From contig NC_067304.1 of assembly GCF_020740795.1 (NCBI RefSeq), forward strand, positions 4,454,056 through 4,518,055: a stretch of 64,000 nt of DNA, in the 5' to 3' direction. Of this stretch, positions 22,800 through 35,420 are shown piece after piece (the stretch's first letter is position 1; each line of letters begins with the position of its first letter). The position numbers were made by a program, and so were the translations under genes. Source of the stretch: Apus apus. Lineage: Eukaryota > Chordata > Aves > Apodiformes > Apodidae. The notes under the pieces were generated by a model, which saw only the letters and a list, made by a program, of their open reading frames with translations, had not been told where the DNA came from and searched no databases.

Positions 22800-24179
22800 G
22801 CTGGCAGAAATACTATCTGAAGCACAACTTTCCTTTTCTTCCTACTTGAAATTTTAGCTTTTGTCCGGTTGGCAGATGACCTGCTCTACCTGCCCCAGAG
22901 GGGCTGGTGCTCCAAGGGAGCTGTGCCCAGCCCTTGCAGTCACATTGTCACCACCCCGTGGTGACACCCTCCAGCCGTGCCAGGAGCAGAGGGACCACAG
23001 CACCCACCACACACCCACTGCCCGGGGCTCCCGGCAGAGCCTAGACTCAATATCTGCTCCTCATCGGCACCAGCTCAGACAGGGAACGTCTTGGGGCCTC
23101 AGTTTACCCATCTGTTAAATGGGCACGATGCTCGAGCTGTAACAGAAACACGTGGAAACCTCAATGTAGGAGTTACTGTCACCTCCCGAGCCTCACGGCC
23201 ACCAACAGCAGTGAGCAAAGAGTGACACCCCCCACCCCCCGAGAGCCGAGCACTGCTGAGCCCCCCCAGCCCACAAACCCCGGCAGAGTTTGGAGCAGCC
23301 CTAGTTCACAGCAGGGACAGCTGTGAATTAACCACAGGGGAAAAAAAAAAAAAGCCAAAGCAGGTGGGACCCGAGCTCCCCCCCCCCCCGCTCCCTCTTT
23401 CCCAGCGGTGATGTTGCAGGGGGGTGATGCCACATCCCTGCCTTCCTGCTTTCCCCCTTTCCAAGGGGCCCAGCTGCAGCACAAAGCCAAGGGCAGCAGC
23501 GTGAGGCATCCCGTTTAATTCACTTCTGCTGCTGCTCCCCCTCCCCAGCCATCTGGGTACCTGCCTGGTAGCTCCCAGATTAAATCAGGCTACCTCTGGA
23601 GCTCTCCAATAAGGACAAGAGGCTTTTTAATGAGTCTCTCCCTCTGAATGGCTCCTCAGCAAAGCGGCAGGTCTCGCGTCTCTCTCTTTGTGCTGCTGCT
23701 TTTTTGTTACCAGCCTGAGAACGGGATTTTGGAGGGAACGGCTGGTGCCGAGGGGCTCGCCAGGGTGGGGGGCCGCTCACCTCCTGGCCCCTGCACCCTC
23801 CTGGCTTCGCATGGGGTCAGCTGGAGCAGAGCAGAGCACAGCCAGTGGGGAGGGGATGAAGGGAGCGCCCCAGTTTGGCACCCCAGGTCCGATCCAGCCC
23901 TGCCAAACCCAGACTCAGTGCACACCTTCCTCGCCCATGCAGGGCTCTCCCCGCCTCACCGGGCTCCCTCCCAGCACCCTCCCCGCTCGTTAACACTCTC
24001 CGCATTAACCAGGCCAGCACGGCTGCCCCAGACCTCCCAGGCAGCGCCGCCTGAGCCGCTCTGTGTCCCCAGGGCTGCCCGTCCCCGCTGCCCCATGCCA
24101 CCCCATGTCCCACCCGTGCCCGTCCCCTCTTGCAGACACAAAGCCACCCCGAGAGCCTGGGCGGTCCAGCGGGGACCCC
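22800..24179. other. No gene seen; small AT-rich element at 23575-23700
   Basis: Mostly GC-rich filler with homopolymers (A-run 23341-23353, C-run 23382-23390). At 23575-23700 a complex block with CTTTTTAATGAG stands out and may be a small regulatory element. No supported exon. Confidence 0.45.
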
Positions 24180-24400
24180 AGCGTCCATTAGGGACCTATT
24201 GATATATTTAGAGGAGCTTGTTCCATGGAGGCTTTTCAGGCTGACCCTCTGCCTCGCATTGAGGCAGCAGACAATGATGAATGAGCCCCGGAGAATAGAG
24301 GCAGCCCAGCTGAGGCTGACGCTCCTGTTCTTCTTGAAAAGGTAGAAAAAGGACCCTGAAGGAGCAAGGAATAATTAAAAAATAAATGAACTGGCTTGGG
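24180..24400. promoter_or_regulatory. Candidate conserved non-coding element
   Basis: It begins with a CCATTAGGGACCTATTGATA stretch, includes ACAATGATGAATGAG and ends with GGAATAATTAAAAAATAAAT (TAATTA at 24372-24377). The sequence is complex and non-repetitive, with no consistent frame. It is bounded by GC-rich sequence on the left. Confidence 0.35.
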
Positions 24401-24469
24401 CAGTGATGACAGAAGCCCTGCCTGATTTGCAAGGGCTGGGCATGCTTCACAAACCCGGGCTGCCCTTTC

Positions 24470-24720
24470 TATTCAAGGGAGAAGATCCTCTGGATAAAAC
24501 TCCGCTGCAGCAGAGAAAATGCGAGGAGCATTAAAAATGTAAAGCTAGAGAATTCTCTTTAGTCAACTGCATAACCCCGGGCCGTGTTTGTCACTGTCAC
24601 AGTGATGAATTGGGAGCTGTCTGAAATCAGCATGCTCACTTTAATAATGTCACTTTCCCCGAGCTCTAAAAAATGTCTTTCTGAAGCAGCTGGACGGAGT
24701 CTGTTCCTTAGCCCGGCAAT
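24470..24720. promoter_or_regulatory. Candidate conserved non-coding element
   Basis: AT-rich, complex sequence including GCATTAAAAATGTAAAGCTA and CACTTTAATAATGTCAC, with a GTCACTGTCACAGTGATGAA stretch between. No coding frame or repeat. Inferred enhancer-type DNA only. Confidence 0.35.
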
Positions 24721-24787
24721 TACCCATTTCCCTGGGCTTCACCAGGCAGCCCTCGGCAGCACAGCCTGGGCAGGGAGAGACCAGGGT

Positions 24788-24869
24788 GCAGGCAGAGATG
24801 CAGGCAGGGATGCAGAGATGCAGGCAGGGATGCAGGGATGCAGGCAGGGATGCAGGGATGCAGGCAGGG
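24788..24869. repeat. Minisatellite with alternating 12-bp and 8-bp units
   Basis: Units GCAGGCAGGGAT (12 bp) and GCAGGGAT (8 bp) alternate, in the order 12-12-8-12-8-12-8-10, so a 20-bp higher-order period has formed. One GCAGAGAT variant is present near the left end. It is too short to be a centromeric satellite and is likely length-variable. Confidence 0.9.
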
Positions 24870-25679
24870 CTCAGCACAGCCTTGCTGCAGAGACAGGCTG
24901 TGGCTGCCCGGTGACACCGGCGGGCACAGGAAGGGACGCTCCAGCATCAGGATCTCTCCTTTCCCCTGGTTTTCTTACCCAGCTTAACGATTTCCCAAAA
25001 ATGCCATTGAATTAATTTTGAGCTACTTGGTCGGAAAAACAAAACAAAACAAAAAACCCACAACCCCCGACATTAAGTTTTGCATCTTAAACCCTAAATT
25101 TCAAAGCCGCCTTTTGCCGCCAGCGTGTCGGTTTTTTCCTGGGAAATGGGATCATTTGCAATGGAAATTGGTCCCGTACTTTTGCAGGGAACTGAGTGGA
25201 ATTAAATCATTTGTAATGAAATGCAGAAAAGTTCCCAGAAATTTCATCTCTTTTGCCTTTCACATCCATCCACCTCTACAGATTTTCAGGAGTGACTGAT
25301 GGCTTGGGGATCACCAGCTTGGTTTTCTAAAATCCGCTGAGCAGACACCCTGGGAAAATCCCTGGGAAGCACCTGGAGCTGCAGGACTGAGCTCAGGGGA
25401 CTTGCAGAGACTTTCTCCTGGAGGATGGCAGCTCTGTGCCATACAGACACTCCTGCATAGAGAGATCCTGGCATCAGAGATGCAGGTCCCACATCCCCTG
25501 GACAGCCTGTCCCTGTGGGGAGGGACAATCCCCCGCCCCCCCATCCTCCCCACGGCCACAGGATCCATCCAATTTCACGATTTTTCAGCCAAGTTTTCAA
25601 ACCTTTTAATTCCTAGGGTTACTCTTTATTTCCCCCTCCATCCCCCAAACCTTGGACATTTCACTGCTTACAACCAGTC
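24870..25679. promoter_or_regulatory. Non-coding DNA with an AT-rich candidate element at 25000-25290
   Basis: The 25000-25290 part has words such as GAATTAATTTTGAGC, CATTTGCAATGGAAATTGG and GAATTAAATCATTTGTAATG. There is no frame or repeat apart from a short AAAACA stretch. The rest (25290-25679) is ordinary non-coding DNA. Confidence 0.3.
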
Positions 25680-26200
25680 CTGAGATAAAACCAACTTCAA
25701 AGCAGTTTCTATAATGAGCAGCAGCGCATTAGAAACCCCACAACAGAGGAGATGAGACCGGGATAAAACTAACCTGAAAAGAAGCACCATCCCTTTAAGG
25801 AGAGATAATGAACGGAGAAGCTGTTGCTTGGCATGTTTGCAGAGAATCACTAATTAAAACATCGCTTCTGTAAAGTCTGCTGATCCCATTGATTCTTCCC
25901 CCCACACAGTTAATTTGCTGCTAGGAAGGCAAAGTCGCAAGGGTCCTCATTATAAAAATTTCACTGGCTGCAGCTAATGGTTGTAATTAATAGGTGCAAT
26001 AAATTTCAAATGGGCAGCCAGGGTGTTCATTAGCTGTGGGCTGACTCAGCACCGGTGGCCTCACCAGTTACTAAATAACCCATTTCCAAGCAGACGGGAG
26101 GAGGAAGGTTCTCAGTGGCACAACCAGCGCATCCGTAATTCCCCGCCGAGAGCCGAGCTGAATAAATAATTCCCGACGAGTCCCTGATTTGTCTCATTGG
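25680..26200. promoter_or_regulatory. Strong candidate conserved non-coding element
   Basis: One of the most enhancer-like stretches in the window: a dense run of complex AT-rich sequence including CAGCTAATGGTTGTAATTAA (TGTAATTA at 25982-25989), then GTGCAATAAATTTCAAATGG and GTTCATTAGCTGTGGGCTGA. Homeodomain cores, an E-box-like CAGCTA and an AP-1-like TGACTCAG (26042-26049) are packed closely. No frame exceeds 60 codons. I infer a developmental enhancer. Confidence 0.45.
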
Positions 26201-28369
26201 TGAATTGTCTGTGCAAAGCTCCTCCAGCTCTCAGCCAGCTAAACCAGCGGCAGGTTTTCCCGAAAGCGCTGGCACGGCCAAGGGACCTGGATTTTGTGTG
26301 GGATCAGCACTCGATGACTGAACACTTTGATGCAAAGTAGGTGAACATCCAACTCTGGCATCACGTAGCCAGGCATGGACCAACCCCCTGGGAAGCTGTT
26401 TGTGCAAAGCACAGCCCCACACTTGCCCACGCAGCTGCTGGCTCTGCCTGTGGGGGACGTGGGCTGCAGCGTGATTTTTAATGCCCTGGTCCTGCTCTGA
26501 GCATCCTGCGCTGGGGCTGAGCTTGGAAACCACCTCAGACTCCCACTGAGCATCATTTCCACCTCCCCCAGGAGGTTCCAGTTGCTGCAGCCCCATGACT
26601 GCACCAGCCCCTCCCTGGGTGCTTCCAGCAAGGTGCTGGGCTCTGCCTCGTTAGGGCTGGGTGCTGTCACAGCTTTGATTAAAATACCCAGCTCATTATC
26701 ATCTGGCTGTAATTAAGCTATTAATAATCGGCACTTTCTCCCCGAGTTACCTCCTGCGATCAGCATCTATAGGACACTGGTGCTGCTTCTGCTGCTCTTC
26801 CTGCACCACCACGGATGCTGTTGGGAGGAAAACCCCACTGAGCTCAGCCCGTGCATTGTGTCGTGGGATGACACCTCTGCTCAGCCCAGGGATATTTAGG
26901 AGCTGGTGCCCTGTGCATGAGCCTGGTGACCCTTGCATGCCCGAAGCCAAAATCAGGGCTGCAGCCCGGAGTGGTGCCTGGGGCTGCCAGCTCTGTGTCA
27001 GGGCTTGTTTCCCCTGTCAGGCTGCAGTTTCCTGCCGGACAAGCCTGTGCCTCGCCCACCGGCAGCTTTGGGATACAGGAGCTCCACACCCAGCTCCAAG
27101 AGGAAGCTGGGGATGATGGATGCCTGACTCATAAAGGGCAGCTATTATCTGTAATTAGTGTCTTGTCCTGCTCTGCACATTCTCCCCTGGGAGCTCAGGA
27201 AAGACCAGGGACTGTTGGGGGGGATTCAACAGCTCCAGCATTTTTGCCGGGCGCTTTTGGAGATGGAGCTGCCCAGGAGCATCTTTGCAGCAGCTCTTCC
27301 TCTTCTCTGGACCAGGGACAGGATTTCCATCACCGTTTTCTTAACAACAGGTGTGTGCTGAACTTACTCCAAGCCGCTTTGAAAACACCAACCTGACCCA
27401 CTGTTTCACCGAGGGCTGTAGATGTTGTACAAACACGGCAGCTGAGGGGGTTGGGTTTGCCCGGCTCTGGGCGTGGGCAGGAATTGCAGCCACACGGGGC
27501 TGCGGGCAGAGGCCGTGCTAATTGAAAGGTGACAGGAGCTGCTGCTGGGAGCTGGATGCCAGACAAGGCGAGAGCTCACCTGGCGCTGGCAGCATCTCCT
27601 CTCCACCATGGACCTTTTCCAGGGGTGTCTGCCAATGTCTTCTGCACGGCAGGGCTTTTGAGACACTCGTCCCGGGTGCGTCCCCCTGAGAATCAAAGAC
27701 TGAAAACTCCAAGTCACATCTTGCTGCTGAAGCCCTTGTGCATTGCCAGCAAAGTGCTGCAGCTGGGCAAACAGGGGCAAGAAAGAGATTTGGCAGAAAG
27801 TCACCAGCCCTGGCTCCTGAGCACCAGACACCCCGATCAACATGCCCAGTTTCCTCCCGTCCCGGCTGCTCCTCGGCACAGCACAGAACCACAGAGCCTC
27901 CCGCTCCCTCCCTTTCTCCCCTGCTTAATGCCTGCCTTGCTAAAAGGAAAATCAATAGCATCAAGGGTAGTGAGAGCAAGTCTCAGGGGTGGAGTATCTC
28001 GCCAGCACAGCACAGACCAGCTGCCAATAATCCTGCTCTGAGCTGCCTTGCCCAACAGCCACCGAAACATTCCTGCTGCCGTGTCTGCATCCCGCGGCCG
28101 GAGAGGATTTTCCTCATTGCTTCCCCAGCACAACATCTCGGGTTGCAAGTAAAGCAAATGGCCACCAAAAAAAAATATAATAAAATAATTCAATAAAGAA
28201 TGGGAGCCCTGGTGTATTTTTTGGTTAATTTGCCCTGCTCTGCCCTTCTCAGAGGTTCATGGCACCCTCACCCCAGGCTCCACATCCCTGGCCCTGGGCT
28301 GAGTCGTGCGTGTCTGCCCCAGGGATGGGCCTGAATGGCTCAGGAAACCATTGTCATGGGTGAATTTTC
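26201..28369. other. No gene seen; small TAATTA elements
   Basis: Homeodomain-core patches lie at 26670-26760 (TGTAATTA at 26708-26715) and at 27150-27157. Elsewhere long frames exist on both strands at once, for example 27518-27979 minus and 27529-28041 plus, which argues against coding. An A-rich tail-like patch with AATAAA occurs at 28166-28200. Confidence 0.4.
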
Positions 28370-28480
28370 TGAATGAGCAAATCCTCATTAAAAAATAATT
28401 AAAACAGCCTGGTGAGATTGGCTTAATTCCTTTCATTTTGACCGATGGTGTTTAGTTTTGATGATTTATGTGCCACAGTC
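28370..28480. promoter_or_regulatory. Small AT-rich candidate element
   Basis: TTAAAAAATAATTAAAACAG followed by a GATTGGCTTAATTCC stretch and TTTAGTTTTGATGATTTATG. It is complex, non-coding and sharply different from the GC-richer DNA to the left. Confidence 0.25.
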
Positions 28481-31400
28481 TTGCCAGTTCTCATGCTTTC
28501 ATCGTTGGAACTCATGGGATTTCAAGATTTTCTTCCTTCCACACCTCCCTGAGTCATGGGATTACAGCTGAATCTCAGCTTTCATTTTTTTCAATGATGA
28601 TTATTTTTAAAGATGCATTCCAGGCTGGTGAAATAAACTTGAAAGCCTGACACCTAATGACTCAAAGCTCAGGAAGTGAGGGGGAAAAAAAAATAAAATT
28701 AAAATAATAGAGAAATTGTTGGTTTCCTCCTTAGTGAGGGTGGTTTGTAATTGCCCACCGTTGTTTGGGTGCTGATGGAGGTGGTGGCATTTGTGGTGGT
28801 GGGTTCTGCACTGGTCTGATCTGTGGTGATGGGGTCTGCAGTGACGGGCTCTGCAGCAGCACCCTCCTCTCCCACTCCACCCAGCCCTGCTCTGCCAGGC
28901 TGCTGTGCTCCCAGACATCTCCTTTGTCAAATTTTAAAAGTGCAGTTTGCCAGGTCTCACTGTTTAATTAACCTTGTCCCCATCACGTGCTCCCTGCCAC
29001 AGCCTCCCCTCTGACATCCTGGTGGCACCTGGTGGGACTGGCGCTGTGTGGACAGACCCTGCCTGCTGCAAACTGGGTGGCTCCAGATTCTGAGCAACCC
29101 ACTGGGTCCACAGCATCCCTGGAAAGGGCACAGCATGGTGGGGAGACAGGGCTGCAGGTGTCCAGGCTTTCCTCAGCTCTAAGAACCCCTGCCTGGGAGA
29201 CCTGACACCAGCAGTGAGGGCTCCTGCCATCACCTGCAGCCTCTTCGGTGCCGGGTGAAGGCAGCGGCTGCAGCCCTTGGAAATGCCCTTGGCCTCTGCC
29301 TGAGGCTTTTGTTGAGCAGGGCTGCAGGTGGGGAGGCTTTGAACCGTGTGAGAACCACTCGTTGCCAAAGAAAAGCCTCCCCCTGCACCCGCACCCCCTT
29401 CAGCTCTGAATGGGGACGACGGCGCCTGAAAGGCCGTGCCCCCTGCCATCCCCGTCCCCCTTTGTCTCTCCCTCTGCTCACCAGCCCCTGCCCCATCCAT
29501 CTTGCTAAACCTCTAAGGCCCTGCAAGGCTTCAATGCCCCCTTTCACTTGTTATTTGTTACCAGATAAATATGGGTGATTAAAAAGGGATCAGGAGTCCG
29601 TGCCGTTTGCAGAGGTGCCTGGAAGGTGGAGTCCCTCCTCTGTGTAGCCCATGGCTTTTCGCCCTACATGAGTTAAGAAAAGCAATCACATAGGAATAAA
29701 AAGCCATAGACCACAGCAGAGGGCTTACCCAGGATAAGCCAGCAGCCTTGGGGGAAAGAAAATAAAAAAGGGAAAGTGGGGGTGGAAAGTAATCCCTCTG
29801 TCTATGTTGTCCTCCCTCCGCATGCCCAGTTGGGAGCATGATCTGCTCCCTCAGAGACCCCAAAAGCAGGGGAAGCTACCACCCAAAAAACCCCTATGGA
29901 CTCTGTCCCCATCACCTCTCAGCCCCACAGCATCTCAGGGTGGTTGGTTTCTCCTGAGTTAACCTCTGGGTCAGGAAGGAGCCAAACCTGCCATCTCTGT
30001 CCCCTCAGCAGTATTTCTGTGGTGGCCTAACACCAGGAGGAGGACCCAGCATCCTGCCTTTTCTGCTCCAAAGGCTGTAATGAACCCTGGGCTCAGGGAA
30101 AACAGCCTCTCACAGCGGAGGTGATGTTTAAAAGACAACATGCCTGAAGCAATGGCAAGGTGCCCAAGGAGCAGGCAGTGAAATGCTTCATTTTCACTCT
30201 CCCCGTGTCCCTGACACAGCTACACCTTATCTCCAAGATGGTACTTCCCGTCACATTTTTATATGCTGCTGTTAAGGAACCAAATAATCCCGATAAACCC
30301 TGAGTTAAGAACCAGATAGTCACTCTGGTTGCAAATGGAGCAGCACAAATTTACACCTGGAGATGAAGCAGCCCTTCCTGTCTAGGAGCACCTTCCCGTG
30401 CAGCAGCCCAGGAGCCCACAGGGCAAGTCCCTTTCGCTAGCAAGGGGGAAAAGCGCTCACCTTCTCCTGCAGCTGGATTGAAAACCTGACCCTTCAGGCC
30501 ACTGAGGGACTTGTCCACAGTCACAGAGTCGCTCAGAGGCAGAACTGGGAACCAAAACCCTTTCCCCGGGCCCCGCTGCCCCCGCAGCTCACCTGGCTGC
30601 AGAGGGGAGGGACGCTGAGCGGCCAGAGGTGCATCCAACAGACCCGCCTTTGTCGGCTGAGACAAAGGGCTAAAGAAAGGTCTGGCTGCAAACCCGTCTG
30701 GCTGCAAACCCGCCTCCCGCCGCCTTCCCCCGCTGCCTGCCCGGGGAGCTGCCATCTCCGGACTCACAAAAGAGGCAGCTCAGGACGAAGTGAGGAGTTT
30801 CATGGGGAGCAGCTGCTCCAGCAGCTCCTCGGAGTGCTGGACACAAACCTTATTCTCCAGCAAAAAGCCTCTGCACCTGGGGGAGCTCCTCCGGTGGCCA
30901 GAACTGCCCAGGTTGTCCCTGGGAAAGCACTGGCCTCTGCTTTTATTCTCTTCCCCTTCCAGGACACCGGCTCATTCAGCAACAGTGACTGCTAATTGCC
31001 AGGAGCTGACGAGGTCAACTCTGCTATTGAGCGGAGGAAACTCCCTTTCTTGTTACCCTAGCAAGAATCCTTGGGAAATTCAATGTTTCTAAAGCCACAC
31101 AGCAGCCAGGTTTGGAAGCAGGAAGGATTTTGCACCCTGCAGTTCGTAATAGCAGTGAACATGACTTTGACCTACAAACCAAACTTCTGAGGCACATGGG
31201 TAGCTCTGAACTGGCGTTTTCAAAGGTCTTTCCTCTTTTAACTCCCATATATGAGTGGCAGAGCAAAAAGACCACTGTGTTCCCCCCCTTTCCAACACAG
31301 TCACACTTCTTTCCCTGGTCCTTCGCTCTGTGGGTGGCAGGCACAGGACAGTGTACCCATGGCTCTGCAGGAGTATGGTCTGGCCCTGGCTGAGCTGTAG

Positions 31401-33419
31401 GTGACACCAGGAGCCCCACGTGGGTCTTTTCCCTCTCGCTCTGCCCCACCCCACCCCCTGGTCCTGGGGTGCACTAAGGGGACAGCCCCAATTTCATTGC
31501 ACGTGGCACATTCGAGGGATAAATCTGTCGAGCCAGACTTTGTGGCTCCCTGGGACGTGTCCCTGTGGCTCTGCTTTGGCACCCAAGACCTTCCCAAGGA
31601 GGCTGCTCTCCCCAGCATGAAAACACAAGGGCATGTGCTTGTCCAAAAGCCACCAGCCCCACTGCACACCACAGGGACCCGAGGACAGCCTGGAGCCACC
31701 GGCTGAGCGCAGCTGACCTCACCTTTGGCAGCACCGTGTCCTCCTGGCAGGAAGGGCACCAGGCCAGCAGGCAGGGGCCATGGGATGGCATCACCTGCAC
31801 CATCCTCTCCTCCCCACACCACCCTGGCCCTCACCAGCGAACCCCAGGTGCTGCAGGGATGTTCAGCCCAAGCAGCCACCCCCACCACCCTCAGCAGCTC
31901 TGGGTGGCTATAGGGGGGGGGTCTCATTTTTGAAGCCCTGATGCCTCCCTTGGCAGCTGCTCCCACCGTTGTCCCCAGCACCCTGTCCCAACGTCCCCGC
32001 CGAGCCTCGTTGCACGGGCACATACTTGGGATTGTTGTGCACCGAGGGGCTGGGAGCAGAGGGGGGGGAGGAATCAGGTATTTCTCCATCCCCGGCTCCG
32101 GAGAGCCGGTAACAAAGGCGCTATTGAACTGCAGCCTCTCTGGTCTGTGAAGCAGAAACCTCTTGTATCTACTTCACTGCCTTTGATCTAACTCCCCCAG
32201 TGGGATGTATATTACTCATGTCCTGCTGCTCGGGTACTGCTGCCAGAGTGGGACGGGGGGGACAAGCCCCCGCTCACCACCCCGGGTTTGGGAAGCGTCC
32301 CTTCCAGCACGGGGCAGGGGCGCCCAGCACCCGCTTCCACTGCTGCCCTTCCCGGTGTCCCTTCCACCTCTCCTCCATCCCCCAACCCTGGCACTCTCCT
32401 GGACCCCAAACTTCAGGGGATACGTGCTGGTGCTCAGCACTCAGCCAAGCATGGAGGCGGGAGGAGCAGGGCTCTGCGCCTCACATTCCTCTTCTGTAAT
32501 TAAAGCCGGTGAGCTGGGTGGAGGGGGAATTTCCCAAAGGGTTTTACTGGCATCTGGACAAGGGTCAGACAATGAGAACATTTGACAGGGTGCCCAAATC
32601 CACTGTATCTTGGATACGCTCAGAGCCTCCCCCATGCTGCTCGTCCCAGTCGCTGAGTTACCCAAGGTGGGGGCTGTTGGGGCAGGTTGGGAGGTGGGGA
32701 AGGTGGAGGGGAACCTTGGGGACTCTCCCACCGTGTCCCCAACAGCCTTCAGCACAGCCAGGCTGCCCCAAAAGCACCAGAGCTGGAGCAGCACCAGCTT
32801 GCTCTGAAACCACATCCCCGCCAGGATCCCCCAGAAGATCCTGGGTAAAGGCACCAGATGCACCTCAGGGACTCACGGTGCTTCAAGTGCTGCTCTAAAA
32901 AGTACTTTCCTGCCTTCAGCATCTACCTGCCATGCTCCCCAGGGAGCCAGGGGCACTAGGGGCTTAGCCTGGTTTTGCCATCCCAGTTACCCCAAAGCAC
33001 TCGAGTGCTTTTGGAAATGTTGTTTTCCTGCCTTTCCAGTTGGTTTGCAGAAAACCTTGTGCCTGGCAGCTCCCACCAGCACCCCGAGAGACACACATGG
33101 GCATCCTCTGTGGGCCCCTGGGGTGCCCACGGGACAGAACCCAAAACTACAGCACAAGAGGAATTCTCCCTGCAGCCAAAGGCTTTCAACACTGCTTCCC
33201 TGTCTCCCAGGGCTTATCCCTCCATCCCCAGCTCCCTGCCCGTGTCCCAGAGCTGGGACATGCTCAGAGCCCCTCCGGGGCTGCTTCCAACCCTGCTGCA
33301 AAGTGGAGAGAAATAACACAAACCCAACAGCTGAAACAGAAAGGATGGACAGATGGATGAATAGATACTCAAGATCAGAGACCAGCTGAGCCAGGCACAC
33401 CTAAAGGATTTTGTTTTCT
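28481..33419. other. No gene seen; 4.9 kb of non-coding DNA
   Basis: Several frames reach 100-260 codons but appear on both strands over the same bases and contain no recognisable domain. A perfect 16-bp tandem duplication, TCTGGCTGCAAACCCG, lies at 30681-30712. A TGTAATTA core is at 32495-32502. No interspersed repeat recognised. Confidence 0.45.
30681..30712. repeat. 16-bp perfect tandem duplication
   Basis: TCTGGCTGCAAACCCG occurs twice back to back. Probably a recent slippage duplication. Confidence 0.9.
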
Positions 33420-34035
33420 ATGAAGATCCATGCTGTTTGCATCCCAGGAAGATGCAATCAGCATTTATTTTAGGGGATCATCTGCCATTTATCTCTCTTC
33501 CCCCACAACCTCAGAGGCTGGCTCATGCCCCAGGGCATGTGGGACCCACCTCTTGTTTAGTTTTTAAACATCAACTACAAGAACTTGGGGAGCAATTGAA
33601 GTCAGAGTTGGGCAATGATCCATTTTCAAGCTGTCTTGACAACTGGCTCCAGCACAGCAAGATTAGATCTACTAATCACATCTATAAGGCGCCCAGGATC
33701 ATGAATTGGGTATTTGGAGAATATTTGTCATTGTAACAATGTCATTTCCCAGCCTTCAATGTGCACTACCTTGTCCTCCGAGTCCTTATGGTTGGACTTT
33801 TTGGCTTTACAGAAACATCTACTTGGGCAAGAGGAGGCTCAAATGCCTTTGTTGTATAGGTGCTCTGTACAGCTAAAGGAGCACACTGCCTGTCACTTGT
33901 GTGTGTCCCATGGAGAGGGTAATATGGGGGTTATTTATGGATTTTAATCAGCATTCTCATCACCTGATTTTGTACTGACAGCTGCTTTCATGAAACAGAT
34001 ATAACCCGAATTTTTCCAGTGTGCTATATAAATCC
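33420..34035. promoter_or_regulatory. Long candidate conserved non-coding element with a SOX-type palindrome
   Basis: About 600 bp of complex, low-CpG, non-repetitive DNA that differs strongly from the GC-rich flanks. It contains CATTGTAACAATG at 33729-33741, two SOX half-sites facing each other with 1 bp between, and a TATATAAAT box at 34025-34033 near its right edge. The open frames are short and unrelated to known proteins. I infer an enhancer or enhancer cluster. Confidence 0.4.
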
Positions 34036-35214
34036 CTCAGCTCTTACAGGCAATAAAAGGTGGGGCAGGAGAGTTGTGAGACACCCCAGATCAGGCAGCA
34101 CATCCTTAGGTGTGAGTTCAGGAAACAACAAATCTGCCTCCCTGTCGTTCCCCAAAGCAGGCATCTGACAGCGAGACCCCTCAGCAAGACGTGCTGGAGA
34201 GATGTGTTCCACAAATGCAGGTTGGCAGCCCAGGGCAGTGAGCACTGCAGCACTGCTCTAAGGACAGACCTGAGAGAGCCCAGGCTTCCTTCACAGGATG
34301 TTCTGGCAGCCACAGAAAATACAAAGGGCCAAAATAGTCCTGATTTTGCAGGTGCACACGCAATCACACACTCCTTCCAAACCACAGAATGCAACATAAA
34401 ATTGGTCTGATTTGTTTTCAGGAACGAAAAGAAAGCCTTTAATTTTCTGGCTACTTTTGCACTTTATGCCCATAAGGATGCTCAGCTCAGCCCAGCACCA
34501 CAGCCCCACAGGACTGGCTTTTCCACGGGTGCCTGAGGTTGCTTTGGAGAGCAGAAATGATCTCGCTGAAACAGCCAAGTTTGAGCCAGGAGGAGTATTT
34601 TGCAAAACCAGTTAGTTTATAGCAGTCAGCTTGGGGTACAAAAGCAGCTCTGAGAAGTTACAACTGTTCCTTCCCACTTTCCCATTTGGAACAGCATGCC
34701 AATTCCAGCTCTCCTTCCCTCTTACCAAAAATACGTGGTTTAGGTGACTGGAAATGTAATGACAGCTTTTTCTCTGGGTGAAACAAAATGTTCTCCAACC
34801 CTAAATTATTTTGTTTCTCGGCTTGCTGGAAAAATTCAGAATAAATTCATGTTGGTTTGACCCCTCGGTGCTTCTGTGCTCTGCAAACCAACAAATCACC
34901 CCTCAGCAGAGGACCTGCACCCCAACCAAGCTGTCCTTGGAGGGGCACGTCTGGCCCCAGGACCCCAAGACTTGTGTGTGCTGGGTCACAGCCTGCAGGA
35001 TGCTGCTGAACCCCAAATCCCTCTGCTGTGCCTCTGCCCAGCCCTGCTGCACACGCAGCGTTGCTGCTGCCTCCAGCTTTTTTTCAAGGTGAAGGGCTGA
35101 GGGAGGGAAGGGACGATAATGACCCAGACCTGCTTCCTGCAAAGTAGCCATCAATTTGCCACACAGCCCATTAAGAGAGGGCAAATGCAAGTCGGGAATC
35201 CAGGTAAGTCACTC
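34036..35214. other. No gene seen
   Basis: Intermediate composition; open frames of about 100 codons on both strands without features. An AT-richer patch at 34700-34860 could be a minor element. Confidence 0.45.
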
Positions 35215-35420
35215 ACTAACAAGATCCTCCCGGGCCTTTTAGCACATTCCTGGTCACAGATATTTCAGCTCCCGCAGCCCCAGCTGTAATTAAGTCTGGG
35301 CTGCGAGGCAGGAGACGCCGCAGCAGCCAGAGGGGAATTTGTCTGGATTTGCCGGAGGAGCGCACAAAGCTGACGAGCAAAAGGTCCCTCCGGGGGGGCT
35401 GCAGCCCCGGCAGCCTGCTG
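35215..35420. promoter_or_regulatory. Candidate regulatory element with TGTAATTA
   Basis: Contains GCTGTAATTAAG (TGTAATTA at 35285-35292), a word also present at 26707, inside a complex stretch with AGGGGAATTTGTCTGGATTT. Bounded on the right by a GC-rich run (CCGGGGGGGC). Non-coding by appearance. Confidence 0.3.

Noticed and set aside
24273-24320. Box C/D snoRNA-like words (ATGATGA ... CTGA)
   Set aside because: Spacing is too short and there is no terminal stem or C'/D' pair.
27518-27979. 153-codon minus frame beginning with a hydrophobic signal-like stretch
   Set aside because: A 170-codon plus frame covers the same DNA, the sequence after the hydrophobic start has no family or Cys pattern, and no splice or poly(A) signals support it.
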